Of a stretch of 64,000 nucleotides of DNA, positions 45,170-56,665 are shown piece by piece. The notes under the pieces are model-generated. The model searched no databases and had not been told where the DNA came from. It saw only the letters and a list, made by a program, of their open reading frames with translations. The stretch comes from Bettongia penicillata ogilbyi (lineage: Eukaryota; Chordata; Mammalia; Diprotodontia; Potoroidae), in NCBI GenBank assembly GCA_023548195.1, contig JAJHZJ010000694.1, positions 372,001-436,000 on the forward strand. Reading direction: 5' to 3'. The translations under genes and the position numbers were made by a program. Within the stretch, counting starts at the first letter, position 1. The number at the start of each line of letters is the position of its first letter.

Positions 45170-45515
45170 AGGAAATGCCACACAAGGATCAGGAGAAGGG
45201 ACTGCAGGATGTTTCTCCTGGAAAAGACAAGTCTAAGGGAGGATATGAATAGCTATCTTGAAGTGTTTGAAGGGTAATTCTTTTTTAAAGGGACTTGATT
45301 CTGGTTCTACTTTATTGTAGAGAGCAGAACCAGAAACAATAGGTAGAAATAGCAGATGTAGAATTCCTACCTTTATAAGGATCAATTTTTTAACAATGAA
45401 AACTAGCCAAAAATTGGACAGACTTTCTCAGAAAATACTCGATCAGTCAATTGATCAGTCAGTCAATGAATATTCTCTGGAGGTTCTCAAGTAAAGGCTA
45501 ACTGACCCAGGATCA
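45170..45515 (+). repeat. CR1/L3-type LINE 3' fragment
   Basis: 'gaatagctatcttgaagtgt', 'gagagcagaaccagaaacaa', 'taggtagaaatagcagatgt', 'aggttctcaagtaaaggcta'. A GATCAGTCA-rich stretch at 45441-45466 is inserted or mutated. Confidence 0.6.
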
Positions 45516-45726
45516 TAAAGAAAGAGGGTCCATTCCCTATCCCACCCCCATCTCAATTAATGTAGACAATGTAAGAAAAGAACTTAGTTTTAAATGTATA
45601 AACAAGTTAGTTTGTGATCTCTTTACATCTCCCCCTTCACTTTGATTAGGTCAAGAAGAAACTAGATATTACAATGCCTCTATGGGTTTTAATTAGATGG
45701 GTGAATTTTAATATAAACTAGTCCAA

Positions 45727-45971
45727 CTAAGAAAGCTAGATGGCACAGTGGACAGAGTACAGGACCTAGATTCATGAAAGACTCACCTCCCTGAATTCAA
45801 ATCCAGCCTCAGACACGTAGTAGCTATGTGACCCTGTTTGTTCCACTTATCTCATCTGTAAAAGGAGCTGGAGAGGAAATGGCAAACCATTCTAGTATAT
45901 TTGCCAATAAAATCCCAAATGGGATCACAAAGAATCAGACATGACTGAAAAAAAGAACCCAAAACAACAAC
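45727..45971 (+). repeat. CORE-SINE with RTE-type end, with target duplication
   Basis: 'agctagatggcacagtggac', 'cctgaattcaaatccagcct', 'agctatgtgaccctgtttg', 'aaatggcaaaccattctagt', 'gaatcagacatgactgaaaa'. Exact 7-bp duplication 'agtccaa' at 45720-45726 and 45972-45978. Confidence 0.9.
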
Positions 45972-46299
45972 AGTCCAATGGTGGGTCAATCTAGTGGTAA
46001 ATGAGTTGAGGATTCCAGATTCAGGAGTTGCAGATGCCAGAGGACTGGTTTCAATTCTTGAACTGGGATTCCCAATTCCCAAATTGGAGTCCTACACTAC
46101 CATCCCAGTTGATTGCTAAACTGGATAAAACTCAGATATCTACAGCTATTCCCCCAGAGACATGTTTAGCTTATTTGACTAGCCAATGAGCACATTTCCA
46201 ATTGATCCAATCTATGGGGTGTAGATCATCTTGTTTTAAAATTTCATTCTGCCCTTAGACTGATTTTGTTGACTGAGATAGAAGTATGATGCCCCCTCC

Positions 46300-46475
46300 T
46301 TTGGCTAGGGAGCAGAAAAAGATATCAGAATCCATCTATTTTACAAGTGAGAAAACTGACACTTAAGCCTCTTCCCCAAAGTCACACAACTACTAAACAA
46401 ATGATCAAATGATGTGATTTGAACCCAGTTTCTCTGAAACCAAAGTCATTGTGCATATGCCACTCTACCACCTAA
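46300..46475 (-). repeat. MIR/MIR3-type SINE, reverse
   Basis: 'tctattttacaagtgagaaa', 'cccaaagtcacacaactact', 'atgtgatttgaacccagttt'. Confidence 0.65.
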
Positions 46476-46479
46476 AAGA

Positions 46480-47325
46480 GATGGCAGAGAGGAGATTTCT
46501 GCTCAGATATTCCATGGAGAATTGGTCTGTGGAACACTCTTATGGGAGATTTTGCGATTCTGTGGCATTCCTGCATGCCTATCTACAATACCCCGAAATA
46601 GATTCATAGGCGATTATAGATATTTTTGAAGTGCAGTGGGGAACAAATGTCCAGAGAAGCAACTGAAGCAAAGTTTTTGAATAAGGAACATCTGCTCCAT
46701 GTGCCGATATAAGGAAATACTGACAGCAACAGTCACTGACCCGAGATGAGGACACCAAAACATTTGGCAAATTACTCCCAACTAACCAACTTCCAAAGCT
46801 TCTCTATTCATATAGGGAACTAACGCAGTATTGGTGACATTTTCTGTAAACCTGTTTTAATGAATGTATAGATTTTAAAAAAAATAATGTATTTTTTTAA
46901 AAATGTACTACTAAAGACTAAAAGAAAAAAGCAAATAGTTTAATACATCAAAAAAAAAAGGAAGATATACTCAAAGGTAGAATTGTAATGTCCCCAGCAT
47001 AAGAACTCATAAAATTCTGACCCTAAAACCAGAAACTGGAATTTTACTGGACCTTTCATTAAGAAAGACTGGAAAGAATTGATACATATATGCCAATGAA
47101 TGTCAGGATAAAGATTTAAAACTAAGCAGCCCTATGAAAATGAATACAATAATAACCAATATGTACAAAGGGAGAATAGAGCTGCACAAATCTAGCATGG
47201 GTCATTTAAAACCATGGCTGTATAATTACCCCATAGAATCATTAAGAATCTAGAGGGCATACTGAAAGGAAAGCACCATGGACAGATTTGAATTTGGCTA
47301 AGTTATGAACCACACAGGGCTAGAG
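46480..47325. other. Unique AT-rich DNA, no gene seen
   Basis: No repeat or exon recognised; A-rich runs at 46876-46960. Confidence 0.35.
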
Positions 47326-47329
47326 TACT

Positions 47330-47530
47330 TACTGCAGTAAGAAAGAGTTTTCATACCTTCGTGGTTTGTTAGCTGACAGCCATTGAGAGAAGCTCATAAG
47401 CATGCCAGTTGACAGGGCCAGTTTGTCCAAGTCCTACCTAATCACATGCAAATATTTTAAAAGGCCTTGTAAGTCAGTTTCATCTTTGAGTTATCACTTA
47501 ACCTCTGTAAATACTTTTGGGGTTTGTGTG
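47330..47530. promoter_or_regulatory. Candidate regulatory block with a perfect octamer
   Basis: Repeat-free segment carrying 'atgcaaat' at 47446-47453, the consensus POU octamer. A single octamer occurs often by chance, so support is weak. Confidence 0.22.
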
Positions 47531-47534
47531 GTTT

Positions 47535-49835
47535 GTTGTTGGGTTTTTTCCCATTACTAGATCACAGGGGAACGGAGTTTATTGCAAGGATAAGGTCAAC
47601 ACTGCCTCAACCTCTCTCAGTCAATGATAACTGACATCTCTGTTCTGTTTTATTTATAGATACCCATGGTTTGACATTGGAGGAGAGAAAAAGGAAAAGT
47701 TTGGTTCACTAAAGAACAAATATTGCTAGATAGCATCAACAGCAAACTTAGTAAAAATAATATACAGTCATAGATACTGTACCTTCCACCTTCTGCCTTC
47801 CACTCTCTGCCTCCATGCCCCAAAAAAGGCAGGAAGGCTAGGAATGCAGTACACTACCATGATTATGTACCAATTCAAAGAAGTCATTTAAGCATTGAAG
47901 GAAAAGTAACCTAAGATAATTTATTCCATCCATTCCCATTGCTCTTTTATGTAATATGATAAAGGGTCCCAGGAGGTTGCTGTCTACAGATTCCAATACT
48001 AATTTGGAAAAATGGAACAGGGATACTTTTTAAAAAAAAAACAAAGGTGAGCCCTTGGCTACAACCATTTGCAACCTGAAAGTAAGACAACAGAAATGGG
48101 AAATACAAGATATAAACCTTTGGGAGGGGCACAAAAAAAATACAATTCTTAAGTAACTAGATTTGCAGAGGCTGTCCTTTTTAACAGTAATACTAAAAAA
48201 AAAGTCTTACTTATGTAATGCTCTAAGGTTCACAAAGCGCTTTCCTCCAAACAGCTCACAGACAATAAAGAGCTCTCCAATAATCTCTTTGTATTAATAA
48301 CCCAATAAAAATAATCTAATTGGCTACTAGACACACAAAGAGGCACATATTCCACGGCCAAGTAGGGATAGAAAAAGTCATAAACTAAGTGAGGTGATAA
48401 CTTTAAAAAATTCTTTGGCAGAACTGACATTTACAAGAGTCAAGAAAAGAAACTTTCAGGAAGAATGAGGTAAGCAAGAGCTCTTGGGTCCTTAATGTAG
48501 TTTATCTTACACATAAAGTTATCTTGAAAACCTTTACACAAGTCCTTTATGAGGAAATAATTTCTGAGCTAGAGCAGACAATGGTCTTTCAAATCCATTC
48601 TCCGTTTAGAAAGAGTTTATAAGGAGGATTGCTCCCAGACACCACATGAGAAGATCGTGATGTCCTTGGAAATCTCTATAATTAACAATAAGCCTCTTTC
48701 ACAATTGAAAATGGACCCTCAGACCCCAAAGTAGCACTGATACTGCTATTTCTGACCCACACCTTTCATTTTATGCAATGCCTTTGTGAAACCAAGGGCA
48801 AGAACAACCTGGAGAGAAAATTTCAAATTTTGGAACACTGCCATCAAATCAATAATGATGGAACAAAATGAATTATCAGACTCCCCTGCTTCAATCACAG
48901 GGAGAAGCAGGGAGTTCGCCAAAAGAGAAACTGCAGTCAATGTTAAGAAACAGAATGAATTGACTTTCAGGTAGGTTTATATCTAATTAAATGAGACTGG
49001 GGGCAAAGGCAAGGTAGAACCATCTAAGGCTGATGGGAAAATGATCAGTGCCCGGTGACTCAGTTCCATCAGAGTCTGCATTTCTCAAGCAGGCATGGAG
49101 AACAAGGTATTGCCATCAGGACGTAGAGGAAAAATAATGTCCTTTAGTGAAGAGTGTTTTGCCCTTGCTTATCATAACCATGATATAATGCTTCAAAACT
49201 CCTGGCACCAGGAGTCAAATAGTCTCATTACTGGAAGCAGTCATTTCAAATGAGTTTAGAAAGAAAAGAAACAAATTCTCTCTGTTTCTTTTGATTCTAC
49301 TTTGCCTAAAAGAGTCAAGGAAAGGAGGCCTGCTGGACTCTTTACACCACTGGCTTGTTCTGAGAACACACTGTGTGAATTACTTCCAGTGGACAGCACC
49401 TTCGCAATAGTCACCAGACAACACATTAGTGTCCTAAATAGAAGCAACTCATCTTAAGGCGTCCACGTTCTAGGGACAGGTGAGTGCATTGTGTCCTGAA
49501 CCCTCTCCAAGTACTCCCAGGGGTTCTCTTTAAACCTTAGAATGATAATAACTAGGAAATAAAGTCAGGCATCACAACCACCTCACTCTACATTCATAGC
49601 CTTTTTTTTTCTTTGCTAAGGAAAAAAGATCTTTAAGGGCTCTTCTCTGCCTTCCCAGGCCGGATTCAGAGATGTTTATCGGATCACTTTCTAGATGTGA
49701 AATTCTGCATTCCGAGGTCAGGAAATACAGAACTGTAAAGGTATCTAATTTTAGTCCGGATGACTTCTGAGAAATCAAATACCTGAAGAGACAAATAGAG
49801 CAGCTCCTCTTCTACACCAGTCACTGTGTCAAGTC
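47535..49835. other. Unique DNA, no gene seen
   Basis: 2.3 kb with no recognised repeat. Short frames on both strands (for example 48746-48974) overlap each other and have no domain. This is one of the longest stretches lacking mobile elements. Confidence 0.4.
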
Positions 49836-49839
49836 TGCC

Positions 49840-50490
49840 TTGTACTTACACCTGTAGGCTGCACTAGAGAAGATGACATTAAACTTTCATGGCTGATACT
49901 TAGGTCAAAGCAACTGCCGAGTTTCTCTATAATCTACTGTTTTCTTTCCAATGCACTGTGAGTCATGAAAACACATATTAACATCTCCTGCTCCATTTAA
50001 AAACATTACTCTTCTTTAAATGTGTACAAGTGACAATCAGTGCTTTTGATATATCCTTAAGTAAGACCACTATTACTCACCGCTCTCAGGTCCCATATGG
50101 CTGATTATATGTTCAGAATTCCCTTCGAAAGCAAAAAAAAAAAAAATCTTTCTCCCTGCTTTAAATGCTCTTAAATGGCAAAAGAAAAAAAAAGAAATGT
50201 AATACGTGAAATGGTGGAACTGGCAGGGCCAATACTGAATTAGCATGAACACTGCAAACAGTCTTTCACCCTTCTATGGAGCTAAATTCACTAAAGTTGT
50301 ACAAGCTTTATTCAGGAAATTATAGATCTTATTATTGGGGCACTGTGTGGCAGGTGCCAAAAATATTTAAATTCTATCCATTTCCAATTCATGAAGCCCA
50401 TTGTAGCACTGTATTATAGTATTATTAGATTTGCCCATTTAGCTAAGAAGCCTATTATAATAAAATACAACACACAATTGCTGTTTTCTT
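49840..50490. promoter_or_regulatory. Candidate conserved non-coding element
   Basis: Repeat-free, with regulatory-like text ('tactgaattagcatgaacac', 'gcccatttagctaagaagcc', 'ggctgattatatgttcagaa'). An A13 run at about 50133 interrupts it. Inference from texture. Confidence 0.28.
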
Positions 50491-50494
50491 CCAG

Positions 50495-51075
50495 GGAGAA
50501 CCTCAGCATTATCTACAGTGTATTGTTTCCTCAATCAAAAGAAATCCAAGTTTGGATGTGTGTGTATGTGTTTTCATTTCAGATTTTAAAGAAACACAGC
50601 TTCCTCTATCTTCTTTCCATAATACTGTTTGGCTCTGTACTATTTAGGAGGAAAAAAAGAAAGAAAAAGAGATAAACTCTGTCAGATGGGGTTTTTTCTT
50701 AATTGCAGTCTTAGCTACATCCCTTCTATTTTCTATAGTTATCTCTGGCCCACCTAAATATTCCATATGCATTCACACCTTTTAATTGAGATGCTGTTTG
50801 GGAAAAAGTGGGCATACATGAGCTTCATACAGTCAAGTGCTCAGCTATTATTATACATAAATGGATTTCAGTAGCTGTAATGGCCAATTCAGTTACTTGT
50901 TATACGATATATATGCTATTACCTATATCTCTCCTTCGCCAGCATTCTTACCCTTTGCCTCCCTATCCTAGCCATTTCATGATAATGTTATGTTTCCAAC
51001 TTGGAGTTTAAGATCTTTAGAAATGCCTATAAGTATCTAAGCTAACTTTAAAATACGACAAATATAGACAAGAAT
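50495..51075. other. Unique AT-rich DNA, no gene seen
   Basis: Short forward frames (50391-50675, 50808-51011) have no recognisable domain. Confidence 0.35.
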
Positions 51076-51077
51076 CA

Positions 51078-51545
51078 CAGTGTGTCAGAGCTGGAAGGGG
51101 CATATCATCTGATCCTTTGTTGTTCAGTTATTTCAGGTGTATTTGACTCTTTGTGACCTCATTTGGGGTTTTCTTGGTAAAGATACTGGAATGGTTTACC
51201 ATTTCCTTTTTCAGTTCATTTTACAGATGAGGAAACTGAGGCAAACAGGGTTAAGTGACTTGTCCAAGATCTCACAGCTAGTAAATGTCTAAGGCTAAAT
51301 TTGAACTCAGGAAGATGAGTCTTCCTGACTCTACATCCAGTGCTCTATGTATACACTATGCTCCACCTAGCCAACCCATCTATCACTATCATCCCTTCAC
51401 TTTATACTTAAGGAAACTAAAAACCCAAAAAAGACAAAACCTCTTGTCCAAGGTGACATAGTTAATGTGTGGCAATGTAAGGATGGGGCCTAGGTCTCCT
51501 GATATCTGGTCCTGTTCTTTCCACTTCATCAAAAATTTTAATTCC
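51078..51545 (-). repeat. MIR3-type SINE, reverse, split by a CORE-SINE
   Basis: 'gtgtcagagctggaaggggc' ends at about 51112. After the insert, 'cccttcactttatacttaag', 'tgtccaaggtgacatagtta', 'ctaggtctcctgatatctgg' resume. Joined, the parts read in MIR3 order. Confidence 0.75.
51115..51375 (-). repeat. CORE-SINE with RTE-type end, reverse, inside MIR3
   Basis: 'ttgttgttcagttatttcag', 'gtttaccatttcctttttca', 'cattttacagatgaggaaac', 'ctcacagctagtaaatgtct', 'ccagtgctctatgtatacac'. Flanks show a degraded 'tatcatctgatcc'-like duplication. Confidence 0.88.
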
Positions 51546-51574
51546 CATGATTTTCTGTAGCCTGAATGTGACTC

Positions 51575-51715
51575 TTTCTCCACCTTCTCATTTTACGGAT
51601 GTGGAAACTTAAGCTAAGAGAGGTTAACATAAGCCTACCCACTTTACCCAGGGAATAAGCAATAAAGTCTTTATTCAAACCTGGGTCTTCTGACTATAAA
51701 ACAAATGTTATTTTT
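51575..51715 (-). repeat. MIR-type SINE, reverse
   Basis: 'tctcattttacggatgtgga', 'gctaagagaggttaacataa', 'caaacctgggtcttctgact'. Confidence 0.65.
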
Positions 51716-51914
51716 GTTTGGTTGGTTTTTTCCACTGACTTACTTAGAACCTTCTCCAAATAAGGTGACCTAGTTTTTAGTATTTTATTTAGTGAATATT
51801 GTTTGTATGTTCTTTTTTATTTAAAAAAAAAAAAACAGAAAAAAGACCCTCAGGCAGAAATATGATTTTTGTTATATATTATATATTATGACATTGTTTT
51901 CATAAGGAAATTTA

Positions 51915-52300
51915 GCTATTACTATGTCACTCCCCTTCTTAAAAAGCTCCAGTGGCTCTCTATTGCCTCTCACACCAAAAAGAAATGCCTCTCGGCACTT
52001 TAAAGCCCTTCACTAACGAGCTACAATCTACATCATACACATAGTGGACATTTCTGTCCAGCTAAGTTGGCCCATTAGCCACTCCCCGCACACAAAATTC
52101 TCTCTTTCATCTCCATACTTTTGCACCAGTGTGTCCCCCATGCTTGGAATATATTCTATCCTCATGTTCTTCTCTGAGAATTCCCATTATCCTTCAAATT
52201 AGACCCTTCCTATTCCCTGCAGTTAGAAGTGCCTCCACCCCTGAAATTATCTTAAGTTTACTTTGCCCATATTTTGCATATACTTGGGTAGAACCTTCTG
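51915..52300 (+). repeat. L2 LINE 3' ORF/UTR fragment
   Basis: 'cactccccttcttaaaaagc', 'tccagtggctctctattgcc', 'actttaaagcccttcactaa', 'ccccatgcttggaatatatt' match the sense L2 reverse-transcriptase C-terminal region and UTR. The frame is broken. Confidence 0.8.
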
Positions 52301-52324
52301 GGACTATCTCTTAACTCCCACTCC

Positions 52325-53125
52325 TATTGGTGCGCCAGGTGCCCAGAAGGTCACTGACTAGTGGCAGGGTACTATGAACAGCTTCGAGGGGCTGAGACGT
52401 TTTCTCTATTACTTGTGCTTATGGATGTCCATCGGTGTGCTCCCCGTTGGTATCAACTAACTAGCTAGAGCTAATTAGGTTTTACCTAGGGGCATTTATT
52501 AAGGTGACATGGTAAGAACAATTCATACAAATCATTGACTACTAAATCATCTACACACTTACAAGCTTAAATAGAAGCCAAGACAAAGTGGGTTCAAGAT
52601 TAAAGACAGTATTTGGCAAAGGAATAACTCAACAGCTCCTAATCGTACAGAAGTCCCCTAAGGTGTGTGTGTGTGTGTGTGTGTGTGAAATGTGTATACA
52701 TGTGTATGTATATACTTTCTAGTAGACTCAAAGGTTGGAGCCCTTCGGGGTGGAGGTCCTGATAATGCTCTTTTCTCTACACAAAGATGTCAAGTTCCCC
52801 ATATCTGACTTACCTTAGATACTAAGGCTAGTTTGTCTTATCTTAGCTCCAGCAACACATTATTTGTCCAGTCCTTCCATAATCAATGGGTAGAGGGGAA
52901 AAGGAACACAACTCTCCCTCCAGGCTCACTTACTCTCTTCCCCCGGGGTCACTTAATCTCTCCCCATTCTCACACTCACGTTGCCTACCAATACCAGTTC
53001 AGGGAACGTGCCTTCTCAAAGCTCTCCCAAACCTTGATTCTCAAAACAGCCATAGGAAGATGGCTTCTTGAACCTCCTTCTATGATGTATCTGAACCCAG
53101 AGGTGTGTGCCAGGTGAGTGTAATT
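52325..53125. other. Unclassified unit, possible LTR-type relic
   Basis: The stretch is richer in CpG than its flanks ('ggtgcgccagg', 'cttcgaggggctgagacg', 'cccttcgggg', 'cccccggggtc'). It has forward frames of 94 and 61 codons near 52833-53117 without recognised domains. No primer-binding site, polypurine tract or retroviral motif could be fixed. Could be an LTR-type repeat, possibly antisense, or unique DNA. Confidence 0.3.
52662..52687. repeat. (GT)n microsatellite
   Basis: Thirteen GT units within the unclassified unit. Confidence 0.9.
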
Positions 53126-53129
53126 CTTT

Positions 53130-53590
53130 CAGCCCATCTCAATATATTTCTTCAAAGGATGGAAACACTATTGATACACTTGATTACCTACATTAATTCT
53201 ATGGTAGTGTATGCCATTGATTGTGTGGTTAAACAAAGTCATCAAGAAATTGTTCACACCTAGTTTACACATTTGACTAATTTATGAATTCATCATCTTA
53301 ATTCATAGGAATATAAATATAGGCATTGGGGTGTAGAGCATCTTGTTACTTGTATTAACTGGATGGAGGGGTAGGGCGGAACATTCTTACACATATGTGT
53401 TCATGATGTTTCCCCTGCTAGAATATAAATATGGGGCCAGGGGCTGTTTCATTTTTATCTTTGTATACCTCTTACCTAGTAGACAACATACTTATCTAGT
53501 AGATAAATACAGTTGATGTTTATAAATACCTGCTAGTCAATGGATGGACTGATTAAACTTGCAGCCTCTTTTCCAACTACTGTTGGCCAC
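53130..53590. other. Unique DNA with weak L2 trace
   Basis: 53400-53560 ('ctgctagaatataaatatgg', 'tacctcttacctagtagaca') resembles a degraded L2 3' end in sense. Confidence 0.4.
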
Positions 53591-53594
53591 CAAA

Positions 53595-53820
53595 TATGAG
53601 ATAGTAGGAACGTCACCAGACTAAACATCAGGAAATCTAAGTTTGTTTCCAGTCCTTGACACTACCCACTATCCTTGTGACATTAGGGGAGTCACTCAGT
53701 CTTTCTAGAGTTCTCATTAGGAAAATGAGAAAAATAAAGAAGTCCTACTGCTAACCTTGCAGGGAGGAATATGACAAGAATCCATGAAAATCATGCATGT
53801 GAAAGCACTTTTAAAAGTAT
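53595..53820 (+). repeat. MIR-type SINE
   Basis: 'tcaggaaatctaagtttgtt', 'ccttgtgacattaggggagt', 'gctaaccttgcagggaggaa', 'catgtgaaagcacttttaaa'. Confidence 0.65.
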
Positions 53821-53934
53821 ACATACAATACATATGTGTGTATGTGTATAAATATATATATATATAATCAGTTTTGTTAGTAGAACTGATTTTCAAGAAA
53901 AAAGTCTCTAAATCTCAATTTTTTCATCTATAAA

Positions 53935-54245
53935 ATGAAGATGAGAAGCATAGAGTTATACTAGATAAGAGGTAGGTTTTGGAGTCATTAAGACCTAGGT
54001 TCAAGTGTACTTCTTACACACTAGCTCTGTGATGCTGGGGAAGTCACCATGTTCTAAAGGCCCAGGGACATCTCTAAGAAAAGTAACTCCCAAGGAATCA
54101 CTGATCTCTATCAGTGGAGGGATTCTCCACACCAGAAGTTCTCTAGGTCAGTGCAGATCTCTGTATAGTAATGTTTGTAATACAAACACCATCTTCTAGG
54201 TGAGAGTCAAAATGACAATGTATGAAAAGTACTTTGGAAACCTTC
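53935..54245 (+). repeat. Marsupial SINE with 'cagtggagggattc' type 3' end
   Basis: 'gaggtaggttttggagtcat', 'agacctaggttcaagtgtac', 'ctctgtgatgctggggaagt', 'atctctatcagtggagggat', 'ccagaagttctctaggtcag'. Groups with copies at 12121 and 36372. Confidence 0.65.
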
Positions 54246-54419
54246 AAGGGTTCCAGATATGTCAGCAGCTGAGGTGGCAGCCCCAGCAGAACCTCCGGGA
54301 TCAACAGGAAAATTAGAATAAACTTGGGGAAAACCTGATACCAAAATACCATAGCCCTAAATCATAGGTTTAGGGACAAAGAAGTCCTTGGGAAGTTCTG
54401 TATGTCAGGTCAAAGAAGT

Positions 54420-55415
54420 CCTTAAATGCTTATTTCTCATTTAATTATCTGATGTTCACACTAACCTCCTTTGTTGCCTTCAGCTAGGAGATAAGGAAAG
54501 GCACCAATAAATAATTTGGCGGTCTGAAGGAGAAGCCATGTTTCATGGGACACCCTGCTTCTGCAGCTGTTGTGAAAATATTACTGCTAATTAGCTGGCT
54601 AGTTATATATAAACCCTTACAAAGGAGTATTTTTACACAATCATAAAATAAATTAAACCATCAAAAATTCACACTGTTAATTAAAATAGCCCCTGTAGGA
54701 GGGGGAAAATAGCTACAAGGCTGAGGTAAACAGGATGCAATTTTGTGAACACAAACTGATTAATTTTATTTTCTATTACAAGTATTTGCTAATATCATCA
54801 AAATAAGAAAACAAAGCCATTTTGTATCAACTAGCAGTTGACAGTGGCTCAGACATCTGAGGTTGCTGGCAAAACTTTTTGTGACGCCAAAGCAAAAGTA
54901 TTTGTCTGATCCCTAGTGCCTGAAAATTGGCAACAGCAAAAACTGGGCTAAAAAATAATACTCCACCTGGCATTTTTAATCTCATAACAGTTGTTAAAAT
55001 TTAGCCTTGGCTTTTCCAAGGTGCAATTTGAATTTATATTTTTAACAGCCCAAGCACTGTTTGGGATGTCTGTAAGGAAGGCTCACAGGGTTAATAAAAG
55101 CCAAGGCTAATAGTTTTGAAATAAAGAATGCTATTTAGCAAAGAATGAACTTCATGTTCACATTCTGTGTCTGTAAGAGCCAAGTTAAACAACAGACTTT
55201 AATTCAGCTAGTCTCTATAAGCATACCCCATTCTGCAGTAGTTTTATCTCTCCCCCCCAGCTGTTGAAAGCAAACATTTTTTTCTGACAATGCATTCCTA
55301 AAAAGCTCAGTATTTTGGATACAGTTTTAAAATGCTTTCTGAAGAATTTTAGATTTTATAGTAATTCATTTGATATTTTATGAAAATAATGTTTCCGTTC
55401 CATTAAAGCTTTCCT
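54420..55415. promoter_or_regulatory. Candidate enhancer, 1-kb repeat-free block
   Basis: No repeat family is recognised over a full kilobase between SINEs. It is dense in homeobox-like TAAT/ATTA words ('gctaattagctggc', 'gttaattaaaatag', 'ctgattaattttatt') and has poly-purine/T runs few in number. It holds a 15-bp perfect inverted repeat (55001-55015 and 55096-55110). Two similar 'aataaa' words are chance level. Long unmutated-looking unique text between old repeats is typical of constrained vertebrate enhancers, but constraint itself was not measured. Confidence 0.42.
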
Positions 55416-55417
55416 AT

Positions 55418-55680
55418 TAGGAGTCAGCAAGGTGGTTCACTGGATAGAGCACTGAACCTGGAATCAGAAAGACCTGAGTGCAAATCTAGCCTCAGACAGT
55501 TACTGGTGGTGTGTCCCTGAGCACATCACTTAACCTCTGTTTGCCTCAGTTTCCTCATCTGTAAAATGAGTAGGAGAAGGAAATGGTAAACCATTCTAGC
55601 ATCTGTGCCAAGACAACCCCATGGGCAGTATTGTCTGAGGTAATGAAAAGTCAGAAACAACTGAACAACATATTCCACTG
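55418..55680 (+). repeat. CORE-SINE with RTE-type end
   Basis: 'ggttcactggatagagcact', 'gacctgagtgcaaatctagc', 'ctcagtttcctcatctgtaa', 'atggtaaaccattctagcat', 'aaaagtcagaaacaactgaa'. Complete copy bordering the candidate enhancer. Confidence 0.9.
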
Positions 55681-55684
55681 TATA

Positions 55685-56485
55685 AATTCTTTTCTGGCTG
55701 GGCAAAACTATATGTGTTATCCTATCACTATTTAGTATGCATGTGTGGTTATCTTTCTCTAAGAAACTGACTCTGCTTATTTGACACCAAACATCCAGAT
55801 AAAAATCTGAAAAATTTGGCTTCAAATCTAGATGTTTTGACTGAATGATTTCAGCTTTCCAAATATTTCAGAATAGAAACTGATTTTTTTCCACTTTTAA
55901 TTGGATGTTAAGTATCATGTTGAAAGATATTTTATTGCTAAATGATGACCAATCTGTTATTCTGCAACTCCTGCAAGGTACCAGCAGTATGTGTGTAAAG
56001 AGAAGACCCAGAGAAACCTCACACCATTGACTTTGACACACCTTAGAAAGCTTTGACGATGTTTATTTTTTGTTTTGTTTGGAACATCTCACTTACTGGG
56101 TTTTTTGCTGGCTATTCAAATCAGTTTCGATTTCTTGAACAAATCTATCTGATGGAGAAGTTCACCTCTGCTCCAAGAAAAGTCATATTGCAATTTAAAA
56201 GCCTGATCTTTTTAACATCAAAATTCTTCCAGCAATGCTGTATGCTAGGGACTCTGAGAAATGAAAGTGATGAGTAATAAAAAGGACAATGGAAGACATT
56301 CCATTTCCAATACTTGTGCCTTTGCATTCACAGTCTTCCACTCCTAGAATGAAGACATTCTCACCTCACTTCAACCTCATAGAATTTCTGGTTTCCTTCA
56401 AAAACTGTGCCCAGGAAGCAACTTTTGCAGGAAATCTGTTTTATCCAAGGCCCACCTTTGCCTGAGCTGCTGGCACTCACCTCAA
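55685..56485. other. Unique AT-rich DNA, no gene seen
   Basis: Forward 74-codon frame at 56053-56277 and overlapping reverse frames lack domains. Confidence 0.35.
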
Positions 56486-56489
56486 AATT

Positions 56490-56665
56490 TTATAAATATA
56501 TATATATATATATATACATACATATATATGTGTGTGTATGTATGTATGCACATATATATAAATACGCATATATACACACATATATACGCATGTATCTGTG
56601 CATGTATGTATGTGTAAATATGTATATGATATACACACACATACACACATTTGTCATATACATGT
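56490..56665. repeat. (TA)n/(TG)n(CATA)n compound microsatellite
   Basis: Alternating TA, TGTA and CACA units. It yields Tyr/Ile/His-rich spurious frames. Confidence 0.92.

Noticed and set aside
52325..53125. Endogenous retrovirus
   Set aside because: Composition hints at an LTR, but no terminal repeat pair, primer-binding site or retroviral protein motif could be shown.
55526..55825. 99-codon reverse frame
   Set aside because: Starts in unique DNA but much of it is antisense SINE; no domain.
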